Counted from the first letter of the stretch, positions 8,200-16,893 are shown. The stretch: 56,246 nt of DNA from Thermoanaerobaculia bacterium (GCA_027061805.1 JAMOWA010000020.1:1-56246), one strand, 5' to 3'. A program made the numbers and translations. Notes: generated from the sequence alone by a model not told the origin.

Positions 8200-10137
8200 A
8201 TGACGACAACTCTCGACGCTCTTCAGCACGCCCTCTCCCAGAACAACCGCGAGACGGCCCGGGCCGCCCTGGGCGAGCTGATCCGGAACGCACCCGGGGT
8301 GCGCGATCCAGCCCACCACCTGGCGCTGGGTGCCGCCGCGGAGGAGCTCGGGGCCTGGGAGGCCGCGGAGACGGCCTACAACCTGGTGCTGCGGGAGGAC
8401 GCGGCACATCCCGTGGCCCTGGAACGGCTGGCGGAGCTGGCAGCCGAGGCCGGTGACCTGGAGAGTGCGGCCATCCGGCGCGAGCGCCTGGCGGAGGCCC
8501 GGCCGGACGATGTGGAGAACCTCAAGGCATTGTTGCGTCTCTACCAGCGGCTGGGGTGGCGAGAGCAGGTGGAACGGATGGCCGGGAGGCTCGAGACCGC
8601 CGGGGTGCGGCTTCCGCGTTCCGGGACGCTGGAGGCACCGGTGCCGGCCGGAACGGAGGCAACGGAGGAGGAGGTCTCGTCATCTCTCCTGGAGCGGGTG
8701 GTGAACCCTCCCGATGCCGATGTGGCCCGCTTCCTTTCGCTCTTCTCGGGGAGGGAGGACGTGTACGCCCGTCAGTGGTACAACCCGAGGAAGGGCATTG
8801 CGGGGTACTCGCCGGTCGAGGAGCCGCTCACGGCCCGGGTGGTGCGGCGGCATCTCTTCGGTGACCTCACCGTGGGCGTCTATCCCATCCGGCTGGACGG
8901 GACGGTGGTGTTCATGGCGCTGGATCTGGACCTCACCCGGGCCGCCATGGAATGGGCCCGCCGGGGCCGGGAGGAGGCGGCCTCGGTGCGCCGGAACCTC
9001 GAGACGGCGGTGGCCGCGGCCCTGGATGCCTCGGAGAAGGCCGGCCTCACTCCTCTCGTGGAGGACTCAGGGTACAAGGGGCGGCACCTGTGGTTCTTCC
9101 TGGAGCAGCCGGAGCGCGTCACCGTGGTCCACTCGGTGATCCGGGCACTGGTGCGCTCCTTCGAGGAGCAGGTGCCTGCGGGTGTCGCGGTGGAACACTT
9201 CCCGAAGCAGGCGCGCCGTGGCGGCAAGGGCTACGGCAACCTCATCAAGCTGCCCCTGGGGGTCCACAGGCGGACGGGCCGGCGGGCATGGCTCCTGGAC
9301 GGAAGCGGGAAACCCCACCAGGACCCCTTCGGCCTGCTGCGCATGGTGCAGAGGCTGGGCCACGGTGCCCTCATGGTGGTGGCCGAGCGGCTGGGTGAGA
9401 CGGTGGGAGCTCCGCCCCTGGAAGCTCCCTGGGAGGGAGAGGAGACCCTACCGGCGCCGCCGCCCCCCGCGCCGGTCACGGATCCCGGCGTCCAGGCCGC
9501 GGTGCCACCCGCCTGGACCGGGGCGGACTTCGAGCGCCACCCGGTCATCGCCCACGTGCTGGCCCGCTGTCCTGTGCTCGCCGAGATCGTCCGGCGGGGC
9601 ATCGAGGATCGGAGCCTGGAGCACGACGAGATGATCGTGCTCCAGCAGACCTTCGGCTACCTGCCCGGTGGTGTGGCGGCGAGCAACTACGTGCTGGAAC
9701 GTGCTGTCGGGATCGGGGAGGACCGGCACCTCAAGTCGCCCTTGCGGGGCAATCCCATCTCCTGCCCGAAGATCCGTCAGAGGGTGCCGCACATCACGTC
9801 CAGGGTGGCATGCCGCTGCGAGTTCCCGGAGGACGTGGACCATTACCCCACACCCGTCCTCCACCTGAGAAGCGCCCCGCAGGAGGGGGCCGTTCCGGAA
9901 GGGGATTCGAGGGGTGACCTGGAGGGCCTGGCCCGCCGTTTCCTGACCCAGGCGGCCCTGGTGGAGGCCGCGCGGAGGGACCTGGCCGCCCTGGAGACGG
10001 CACTGGCCGGCCAGCTCGCGGCCGCTGGCGGTCTTCTGGTGGTGGACGGGGTCCAGTTGCATGTGGAGGTGCGGGAAGGCGTGCCCCACGTGGCTTGGAG
10101 CAAGAAGGAGGACAGCCGGAAGGAGAAGGGTCAGTGA
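8200..10137 (+). CDS. CRISPR-associated primase-polymerase (TPR + AEP + PriL-like Cys module)
   Basis: This 645-residue protein is an archaeo-eukaryotic-type primase-polymerase of the kind reported beside cas1 and cas2 in type III loci (CAPP). Residues about 1-130 are helical repeats of TPR type. The catalytic core follows: motif I LDLDLT with Asp242 and Asp244, motif II SGYKGRH at 290-296, and motif III around Glu332 (VEHFPK). Family members can make primers and fill gaps, and a role in spacer acquisition has been proposed. Beyond a Pro-rich linker (about 405-435), the C-terminal region has Cys457, Cys522, Cys538 and Cys540, spaced like the four Fe-S cysteines of the PriL primase subunit; that assignment is my inference. 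The ATG follows AAAGGAGG. cas1 lies 277 bp downstream. Confidence 0.8.
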   Translation: MTTTLDALQHALSQNNRETARAALGELIRNAPGVRDPAHHLALGAAAEELGAWEAAETAYNLVLREDAAHPVALERLAELAAEAGDLESAAIRRERLAEARPDDVENLKALLRLYQRLGWREQVERMAGRLETAGVRLPRSGTLEAPVPAGTEATEEEVSSSLLERVVNPPDADVARFLSLFSGREDVYARQWYNPRKGIAGYSPVEEPLTARVVRRHLFGDLTVGVYPIRLDGTVVFMALDLDLTRAAMEWARRGREEAASVRRNLETAVAAALDASEKAGLTPLVEDSGYKGRHLWFFLEQPERVTVVHSVIRALVRSFEEQVPAGVAVEHFPKQARRGGKGYGNLIKLPLGVHRRTGRRAWLLDGSGKPHQDPFGLLRMVQRLGHGALMVVAERLGETVGAPPLEAPWEGEETLPAPPPPAPVTDPGVQAAVPPAWTGADFERHPVIAHVLARCPVLAEIVRRGIEDRSLEHDEMIVLQQTFGYLPGGVAASNYVLERAVGIGEDRHLKSPLRGNPISCPKIRQRVPHITSRVACRCEFPEDVDHYPTPVLHLRSAPQEGAVPEGDSRGDLEGLARRFLTQAALVEAARRDLAALETALAGQLAAAGGLLVVDGVQLHVEVREGVPHVAWSKKEDSRKEKGQ

Positions 10138-10225
10138 ACGGGTGGTGCAAGGACCGGCGGGCGGCGCCCGACCGGTATCGTGGGGCCGCTCCCCGTGTCG
10201 CCGAACCACCGGGGAAGGCTGTCAC

Positions 10226-10353
10226 GGAGCGCAGACTTCAGCCCGCAGGGATCCTGGTAGTTGAGTTCTCGGTACCGCCGCATGGTGGCGCTGGACGAGC
10301 CCGTTGGCCTTCGTTGGCAAGAGAAAGAATATGCGGGCTGAAGCCCGCGCTCC
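10226..10353. repeat. REP-like pair upstream of cas1 (2 copies)
   Basis: One degenerate reverse copy (10226-10247) and one exact forward copy (10332-10353) of the 22-bp palindrome, in the 277-bp gap before cas1. Confidence 0.8.
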
Positions 10354-10414
10354 GTGGTGTTGTGTCTGGGGGCGCACGCCGCGGGCCCGTGTTTGAGAGG
10401 GCGGAGGAGGGCGC

Positions 10415-11491
10415 ATGTATTTCGTCGTGAACGAGGGAGGCGCTCGCCTCGCCTGCGAGGGGGAACGCCTCCGGGTGCTCCGCGAGGGGAAGGTGGTCCA
10501 GGAGGTACGTCTCCAGGACCTGGAGGGCGTGCTGGCCCTCCGTGCGGTGGGCCTCACTGCCCGCGCGGCCCGGAGTCTGTTGCGCCACGGCATCGAGGTC
10601 ACCTTCCTCGATACACAGGGCCGCTTCCTCGGGCGCCTGTCGGGGCCGGGCTCCCGGAACGCGGGGCTGCGCCTCGCGCAGGTCCGCAGGGCCCTTGACG
10701 AGCCGTTCCGGCTGGCGCTGGCCGCCCGGTTCGTCGAGGGCAAGCTGAGGAACCAGCGGGCGGTTCTGCTGCGGTACCGACGCAGGCACGACCGCGAGGC
10801 GATCCGGGACGCGGCCGGCCGGCTCCGGATCCTCGCCGAGCGGACGGGGGAGGCCGCGGACCTCGACGAGCTGATGGGGATCGAGGGGGCCGGTTCGCAG
10901 GTGTACTTCTCGGTCTTCGGCCGGCTGATCCGGAACCCGCTGTTCTCCTTCTCCGGAAGGAACAGGAGACCGCCGCGCGATCCCGTGAACGCCTGTCTCT
11001 CCTTCGGCTACACCATTACGGGGGCCATCATCGAGGGTGAGGTGGCCGGGGCCGGTCTCGATCCGGCGCAGGGGTATCTGCACCGTCCGGCGTGGAACCG
11101 TCCCTCGCTGGCACTGGATCTGCTGGAGGAGATGCGGGCCCCCGTGGTGGACTCCCTGGTGCTCACGCTGATCAACAGGAGCCAGCTGGGGCCAGCAGAT
11201 TTCGGACCGCCGGGCAGCAGGGTGGAGGAGGACGCCGGAGAGACCTCGCCGTGGCTGGAGGAGGATCGGGAACCCGCTCCAAACCGGGAGGGAGCCGTCC
11301 ACCTGGGTCGAACGGGGCGCCCGGTGTTCCTCAAGGCGCTTCTCGACAGGTTGCGGGAGCCGCGGCTGCACGTTCCCACGGGGCAGCAGCTCGAGATCCG
11401 TGAGATCTTCCGGAGGCAGGTGTGGAGCCTGGTCCGGGCCATCACGGAGGGAGACCCTGCCCTCTACGTCCCGTGGCAGGTGGAGGGTTGA
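10415..11491 (+). CDS. cas1: CRISPR adaptation integrase Cas1
   Basis: Cas1 is the integrase that inserts new spacers at the leader end of the array, acting as a complex with Cas2. The 358-residue product has all the family landmarks: Glu157 in the GIEG segment, His223 in YLHRP, and SLALDLLEEMRAPVVD with Asp235 and Glu238 at the third metal-ligand region, so the active site is complete. The N-terminal beta-rich domain begins at MYFVVNEGG. A GGAGGAGG site precedes the ATG. A stretch of about 45 residues after RSQLG (residues 255-300, rich in Pro, Gly and Glu) is an insertion relative to compact Cas1 proteins. cas2 begins three bases after the stop. No reverse transcriptase domain is fused to it. 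Confidence 0.95.
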   Translation: MYFVVNEGGARLACEGERLRVLREGKVVQEVRLQDLEGVLALRAVGLTARAARSLLRHGIEVTFLDTQGRFLGRLSGPGSRNAGLRLAQVRRALDEPFRLALAARFVEGKLRNQRAVLLRYRRRHDREAIRDAAGRLRILAERTGEAADLDELMGIEGAGSQVYFSVFGRLIRNPLFSFSGRNRRPPRDPVNACLSFGYTITGAIIEGEVAGAGLDPAQGYLHRPAWNRPSLALDLLEEMRAPVVDSLVLTLINRSQLGPADFGPPGSRVEEDAGETSPWLEEDREPAPNREGAVHLGRTGRPVFLKALLDRLREPRLHVPTGQQLEIREIFRRQVWSLVRAITEGDPALYVPWQVEG

Positions 11492-11493
11492 AG

Positions 11494-11772
11494 ATGTACG
11501 TACTGGTGGCCTACGACGTGGTGAGTGACCGGCGCCGTGCCAGGCTGGCCAGGCGGCTGGTGGACTTCCTGCCGAGGGTCCAGAAGTCCGTCTTCGAGGG
11601 AGAGGTGCCCGACCAGCGCTTCAGGGAGCTGGAACGGGTGCTCCAGGACGGAATCGACCCGGAGGTGGACTCCGTCCGGATCTACCACCTCTGCCGACGG
11701 TGCTGGGGCTCGGTGCTGGAGATGGGCAGGGGGAGCCTGCCGGTGGATTCGAGGGACGATGTCATCCTCTGA
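11494..11772 (+). CDS. cas2: CRISPR adaptation protein Cas2
   Basis: Cas2 is the dimeric scaffold of the Cas1-Cas2 integration complex. The 92-residue product is the normal size and starts MYVLVAYDVVSDRRRARLAR with the typical ferredoxin-like first strand and the conserved Asp8. The middle segment LPRVQKSVFEGEV and the strand DSVRIYHLC are likewise characteristic. The ATG at 11494 lies just after the cas1 stop; longer readings overlap cas1. The array's leader follows downstream. Confidence 0.93.
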   Translation: MYVLVAYDVVSDRRRARLARRLVDFLPRVQKSVFEGEVPDQRFRELERVLQDGIDPEVDSVRIYHLCRRCWGSVLEMGRGSLPVDSRDDVIL

Positions 11773-11941
11773 GTGTGGCGTCTCCGACGGCAGAGGGTCC
11801 CGGCCTCACGGGCCGGGCTCGACGCGGGAGAAACGTGAGCCACTTGCAGAACTTTCTGAAGATCATGCCTTTCGGCCTGGCGTGAAATCGAAGGTATGTC
11901 CGGATTCTTACCATCTTCTTCAAGATCCGAAAAATCCGTGG

Positions 11942-11973
11942 AATCCGTGGTTCATTCTCCCGGGCGGGTGGGG
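11942..11973 (+). repeat. Flanking repeat element, left copy
   Basis: The element reads AATCCGTGGTTCATTCTCC followed by CGGGCGGGTGGGGG. It is preceded by a partial AATCCGTGG repeat. A second copy with the same two parts occurs in inverted orientation at 16420-16453, on the other side of the array and cas6. Confidence 0.75.
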
Positions 11974-12169
11974 GCCGATGCCGCGAGAATCCTCCTCGAC
12001 CCAGGACTCTTGCAACAGGCTCACGTGGTACCTGGCGCTTCGGTGGTGGGCCGGTCCCGAGGCTGTTGCGTTGTTTCCAACGTGCGTGGATACGGGATGA
12101 TGTGATGGCATCGACATCTGCCTTGCCCCGGGGTCGGAGCTCTGTCCGTGCCGTGGAGGCCGATATCCC

Positions 12170-12254
12170 GGAGTGCGGGCGCAAGCCCGCATTCTCCCGA
12201 GCCGCAGGCGGATGGAGACGGATGATGGCCCCTGCGGACTGAAGCCCCCGCTCC
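12170..12254. repeat. Two decayed REP-like palindromes in the leader region
   Basis: Degenerate copies of the 22-bp palindrome at 12170-12191 (reverse) and 12233-12254 (forward), each with two or more changes. These are the last copies in the window. Confidence 0.65.
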
Positions 12255-12720
12255 GGGGGTTCCGACCCGAATGTGGTGGACACAGCTCCGACCTTGTCCC
12301 GGCAAGAAGTCCACCGTGGTGGGGGTTCCGCTGTAGAATTGAGCTGCGGGCCGGCACCGCCCGCCCCCGGTTTCCGGGTGGGCTCCTTGACAATCGAACG
12401 AGCAGGTGGGGACGGGGCCCGGCGGGAGGTCCCCTCCCGGCCGGGCATTCCGTCCGGAGCGTGCGCGACGCCAGCAGCGGAGACTCGGCCCGGTTTTCGG
12501 GACATCGCACGCCAATCTGGCACGATCGGACAGGTGCCGTGTTTCCGGGAACTTCCAGTTGAGACTGCCTGGAGATGTCCCAAGTCACAACATGCTGGTA
12601 TCGTGGGAGAAACGGGACGTTGGAGACTCCGTATCAACGGACCCGCACCCCCCCCACCGGGGGGTTGTCCCAAATGGCCGTTCCAAGTACCCTGACACCT
12701 GCAGGTTGCGGAGGGTGGGG

Positions 12721-15365
12721 GTTCCAATAGATGACCCGATGAAAAGGGGATTACGACCAAGTTCTGGGCTGCGTTCTCCCAGGCGTCGGCATCGGTTCCA
12801 ATAGATGACCCGATGAAAAGGGGATTACGACCCGCGTGCTCCCACGCGCCCCTCTCCGTGAACCCAGTGTTCCAATAGATGACCCGATGAAAAGGGGATT
12901 ACGACCCTGGCGTGCCCTTTACCGAGTCCTGATTGCCTCAAAAGTTCCAATAGATGACCCGATGAAAAGGGGATTACGACCGCGTGCTCCCACGCGCCCC
13001 TCTCCGTGAACCCAGTGCGTTCCAATAGATGACCCGATGAAAAGGGGATTACGACATCAGCTCACGCGCATGCCGCGCGTCACGCGCCACGTTCCAATAG
13101 ATGACCCGATGAAAAGGGGATTACGACCGGGTTGCCCTCACGTGTGCGTGCGCCTGGCCAACCAGGTTCCAATAGATGACCCGATGAAAAGGGGATTACG
13201 ACAGCCACCGCACGCGCCCGCACGGCATCACGTAGCCGGTTCCAATAGATGACCCGATGAAAAGGGGATTACGACTGTACGGGCAGCCCGTGGAGTGGTT
13301 GTGGCGGGAGATGGTTCCAATAGATGACCCGATGAAAAGGGGATTACGACTCTCGCTCGGCCCGTACCACTTACGACGTTGCATGATGTTCCAATAGATG
13401 ACCCGATGAAAAGGGGATTACGACGTCCACGACCTGCCAGCGCCCATCGTCCACAGCATGGTTCCAATAGATGACCCGATGAAAAGGGGATTACGACCCA
13501 CCCCCGACCGTCACCGTCACGGTCGGGGGGCAATGTTCCAATAGATGACCCGATGAAAAGGGGATTACGACTCGACCAGCGTCAACCGCTGATCGGGGTT
13601 GTAACAGGGGGTTCCAATAGATGACCCGATGAAAAGGGGATTACGACTCGACAGACCACCAGCCGCCGACCACGACAGTCTCGCGTTCCAATAGATGACC
13701 CGATGAAAAGGGGATTACGACATTGACAGTTGATTCTGGCACGAGTTCGACGGTCATGTTCCAATAGATGACCCGATGAAAAGGGGATTACGACGCACTC
13801 ATACGGGCGACCGTCGAGCTCATCGATGACGTTCCAATAGATGACCCGATGAAAAGGGGATTACGACGAAGGCAGAACTGCAGACTGTCGGCCGTCCCTA
13901 AATAGTTCCAATAGATGACCCGATGAAAAGGGGATTACGACAACGCTCCAGGATCGAGGAGATGATGACCTCGCGGGGTTCCAATAGATGACCCGATGAA
14001 AAGGGGATTACGACCCGGCCGGGCTCATGCGCCCCCCATGTCAAGCAGCAGTTCCAATAGATGACCCGATGAAAAGGGGATTACGACGAGGAACCCCTCA
14101 CGGACGTAGGTCTCAAAAGAGTCGTTCCAATAGATGACCCGATGAAAAGGGGATTACGACCCTTGTCCGTGCCATACACGGCATCGAGATAGAACACGTT
14201 CCAATAGATGACCCGATGAAAAGGGGATTACGACCCGGGCCTTCGTGGTTCACGATGGCGTAGTACATCTGTCTCGTTCCAATAGATGACCCGATGAAAA
14301 GGGGATTACGACTCGAGGGTGCGCACGGCCTCCGCCTCGATGCTGTACAGTTCCAATAGATGACCCGATGAAAAGGGGATTACGACAGCCCCGTTGTCCG
14401 CGATGGCAGTGATCCCGCGCGGGGTTCCAATAGATGACCCGATGAAAAGGGGATTACGACCGCCGGGCGGGAGAGAGCGGAGGAGCAGGTAGTCGTAAGT
14501 TCCAATAGATGACCCGATGAAAAGGGGATTACGACCCGCGTCCACGTCACGGTGGGGGACCCCGTACACGCACGGTTCCAATAGATGACCCGATGAAAAG
14601 GGGATTACGACCCGGACGCCGTCACGGTCCAGTCCTCGCCACCGTACAGGTTCCAATAGATGACCCGATGAAAAGGGGATTACGACCTCCGCGTCCTCAC
14701 GGAACTCACCGGCGGAGACCCGCCTGTTCCAATAGATGACCCGATGAAAAGGGGATTACGACTGGTCACGATGAGATCAACCATTGCCATTGCTTCCCTC
14801 GTTCCAATAGATGACCCGATGAAAAGGGGATTACGACAGCTGATCGAGCAGCGCTTCCGCGATATCCCACCGCCGGTTCCAATAGATGACCCGATGAAAA
14901 GGGGATTACGACTTCAACCACCCCAAATACCTCCAAACTATCCACAACCTTGTTCCAATAGATGACCCGATGAAAAGGGGATTACGACTTCAACCACCCC
15001 AAATACCTCCAAACTATCCACAACCTTGTTCCAATAGATGACCCGATGAAAAGGGGATTACGACCTCATCTCCTCCCTCCCTCCTCATACCACACCATAT
15101 CAAGTTCCAATAGATGACCCGATGAAAAGGGGATTACGACAATCTCATCCAAACTAATCTTCCCCTCCCTAATCATCTTCCAATAGATGACCCGATGAAA
15201 AGGGGATTACGACCCCCCTGCCAGGATGCAGCGATGGTGGTGAGCCCGCTGCGTTCCAATAGATGACCCGATGAAAAGGGGATTACGACCAGTAAGGTTG
15301 ACGGTCGCACGAACCGCAGGAACAAATGGTTCCAATTGATGACCCGATGAAAGGGGGGCCCGGTC
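12721..15365 (+). CRISPR. Type III CRISPR array: 36 repeats, 35 spacers
   Basis: The 37-bp repeat begins GTTCCAATAG, has a middle GACCCGATGAAAAGG and ends GGATTACGAC. Thirty-five copies are complete (one, at 15177, has its first G changed to C); the thirty-sixth, at 15329, is degenerate after the middle and marks the trailer end. Spacers are 36-39 bp. Transcription is expected left to right: the last eight bases ATTACGAC resemble the 5' handles of type III crRNAs, the decayed repeat is at the right, and cas1-cas2 are at the left. Spacers 2 and 4 overlap over 36 bases with a one-base offset; spacers 30 and 31 are identical; spacers 30-33 have no G; spacer 11 is a hairpin. Apparent reading frames through the array are repeat translations only. 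Confidence 0.98.
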
Positions 15366-15436
15366 ACCCGCCGTGGGATGCCCAGGATCCGCTGTTCCCG
15401 TCCCGTCCACCGTGCCCGGTGGGGGGATCGCGGGGT

Positions 15437-16342
15437 TCAGGCCCGGTGTGCGGGGTGGACCTCGAAGGCACCGTTGCCGAAGGCGCACCTCTTGCCCACG
15501 CCCACGAGGCTGCAGCCGGCGACGATGGGAAGCAGTTCGGGGGGTACGCCCCGCCAGAGGGCCTCGCCCGTGAACCCGGAGATGGAGTAGCTTTCCCCCG
15601 TCCTCCCGCTCCTGCGCCGCCGGCGGACCCAGGTGGTCCTGTCCTCGAGGAGGGCCACGGCATCGGCGAGCCTTCCCAGGGCGGCGAAGTCCCATTCCGG
15701 CGGCCCGCCGCACCAGGCGGCGGCGAGGGTGGACAGCCGGTCGCGCATCCTCCGGATGACCGGGCCGGGCTCGGGCCGGTCCACGGGCGAGCCGCCGGAG
15801 GCGATGCTGGCGGGGGCCGTGAAGCGGAGCAGGAGATCGGGACCCAGTCCGCCAGGAACCCAGTCGTCCAGGGGCCGGGGCGCCGGGGGATCATCGGGGG
15901 AGAGGGGGCGCTCACCCCCCGGTTCGAGGCAGGTGATCCCGGCCAGCTCGAAGGGAGGCCCCCCCCTGTGGAGGCCGCGGGACTCCAGCTTCAGGAAGAT
16001 GCGGGTGATCCGGGGCAGGAGGGCCGCCGCGGAGCCCACGAGGACCAGCTGGAACGTGGAGTCCACCCGGGGGTCCGGGCGGAAGACGTAGGGGCGGGGA
16101 ACCGCCGCGTTCCTGGTGAGCACCTTCATGTGGGCGGGCCGGGCGGCGAAGAGCTGGCCGTAGGAGCACTCCGCCAGGTGGGGGCAGGGATCGCAGGGAT
16201 CGTTCCATCGGGGCTTCGGGCACACCATGCGGCGGTACTGGAGGAGCAGGGCACCCCGGAGGATCACGGGGTCCACGCTGCCGCCGTCACCGTGGAAGCG
16301 GAGGCGCCAGCGGGTCACCAGGACCTTCAGCGGGGCAAGCAT
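15437..16342 (-). CDS. cas6: CRISPR pre-crRNA endoribonuclease Cas6
   Basis: Cas6 cuts the array transcript within each repeat to give crRNAs for the Cmr complex. The 301-residue product has the C-terminal Cas6 signature: a strand and helix FTGEALWRG, then LLPIVAGCSLVGVGKRCAFGNG with the glycine-rich loop. Near the N-terminus Cys41, Cys50, Cys53 and Cys59 form a CX8CX2CX5C set, seen in one branch of Cas6 proteins and likely to bind metal. I use the ATG at 16342, directly behind a TACAAT box; readings further upstream run through simple repeats. It is convergent with the array and ends 72 bp from the terminal repeat, and it is separated from the other cas genes by the array itself. Confidence 0.85.
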   Translation of the reverse strand: MLAPLKVLVTRWRLRFHGDGGSVDPVILRGALLLQYRRMVCPKPRWNDPCDPCPHLAECSYGQLFAARPAHMKVLTRNAAVPRPYVFRPDPRVDSTFQLVLVGSAAALLPRITRIFLKLESRGLHRGGPPFELAGITCLEPGGERPLSPDDPPAPRPLDDWVPGGLGPDLLLRFTAPASIASGGSPVDRPEPGPVIRRMRDRLSTLAAAWCGGPPEWDFAALGRLADAVALLEDRTTWVRRRRRSGRTGESYSISGFTGEALWRGVPPELLPIVAGCSLVGVGKRCAFGNGAFEVHPAHRA

Positions 16343-16348
16343 GGTCCC

Positions 16349-16354
16349 ATTGTA
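16349..16354 (-). promoter_or_regulatory. cas6 -10 box, predicted leaderless promoter
   Basis: TACAAT on the minus strand ends six bases before the cas6 ATG, so transcription should start at or beside the start codon. No clear -35 box or ribosome binding site is visible. Confidence 0.5.
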
Positions 16355-16382
16355 CCCGCCGGGAGGCCCCATCCGCCCGTCC

Positions 16383-16453
16383 CCGTGAAATGGGAAACGT
16401 GAAACGTGAAACGAAGGAGCCCCCGCCCGCCCGGGGAGAATGAACCACGGATT
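16383..16453. repeat. Composite repeat upstream of cas6: heptamers plus G-rich core plus flanking element
   Basis: Four heptamers (GTGAAAT, GGGAAAC, GTGAAAC, GTGAAAC) are followed by a C-rich core (on the minus strand CCGGGCGGGCGGGGG) and then by the inverted copy of the AATCCGTGGTTCATTCTCC element (16420-16453). Confidence 0.8.
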
Positions 16454-16590
16454 GTGCGGATTCGGTGGATTGGTGGGAAGACGGCGAAAACTCGACGTGT
16501 GTCCGATGCTGCACCAGGCCAATGGGTTCGTTCCGATGGAGCGTGTTGCAGGAAGCCCAGCGGGCTGCCGCCCGTCCGGCGGAGCGAAGA

Positions 16591-16730
16591 CACGGACAGG
16601 GACAGGGACACGGTCAGGGACACGGTCAGGGTCGGGGTCAGGGACAGGGTCGGGGACACGGACAGGGCCGGGGTCAAGGTCAGGATCGGGATCGGGGATT
16701 CGGACTGGGCCAGGGTCGGGGTCCGAGGCA
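16591..16730. repeat. Degenerate hexamer minisatellite
   Basis: About 140 bp built from six-base units such as GGGACA, CGGTCA, GGGTCG and CGGACA. It lies in the 630-bp gene-free interval between cas6 and icmF. Confidence 0.85.
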
Positions 16731-16733
16731 GTG

Positions 16734-16790
16734 ACCCCCCCGCCCACCCGGTGAAGGGCTGAAGGGTGAAGAAGGAAGTGAAGGCGTCCG
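16734..16790. repeat. Composite repeat: G-rich core with TTCACCC-like units
   Basis: On the minus strand, degenerate TTCACCC/TTCAGCCC units run into ACCGGGTGGGCGGGGGGG (16734-16752), a sequence able to form a G-quadruplex. The hexamer minisatellite begins immediately next to the core. Confidence 0.75.
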
Positions 16791-16805
16791 CCGTCCACCC
16801 GAGGG

Positions 16806-16893
16806 TCCGTGGCCGTGGCTCTGACCGTGGCCGTGACGGTGGCCGTGCCCGTGTCAGTGACCGTGGCCGTGACCGTGACGGTGCCCGTGTCGG
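16806..16893. repeat. Degenerate hexamer minisatellite
   Basis: Six-base units of the type GGCCGT, GACCGT and GACGGT repeat over about 90 bp. The remaining sequence to the icmF stop codon contains a CCGGCC/GGCCGG hairpin (about 16952-16970) without a T tract and no gene. Confidence 0.8.

Larger units (their letters stand above)
11773..12720 (+). other. Long non-coding region and CRISPR leader
   Basis: No convincing gene lies between cas2 and the first repeat. The region holds a short repeat element (11942-11973) that recurs inverted beyond cas6, two decayed copies of the locus palindrome (12170-12254), and then about 450 bp ending at the first CRISPR repeat. Array polarity (decayed repeat at the right end, ATTACGAC-type handle at the 3' end of each repeat) makes this the leader side. 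A TTGACA box at 12386-12391 is present but I see no matching -10 box, so the array promoter is unresolved. Confidence 0.6.

Noticed and set aside
12386-12391. TTGACA as the array promoter
   Set aside because: No -10 box at a workable distance was found.
13498-13534. Spacer 11 as a self-targeting spacer against the chromosomal hexamer minisatellites
   Set aside because: The longest shared stretch I find is about 12 bases, too short to support self-targeting.
12721-15365. Several open frames with recurring peptides such as RNPLFIGSSIG across the array
   Set aside because: They are translations of the 37-bp CRISPR repeat on either strand; no coding signal.
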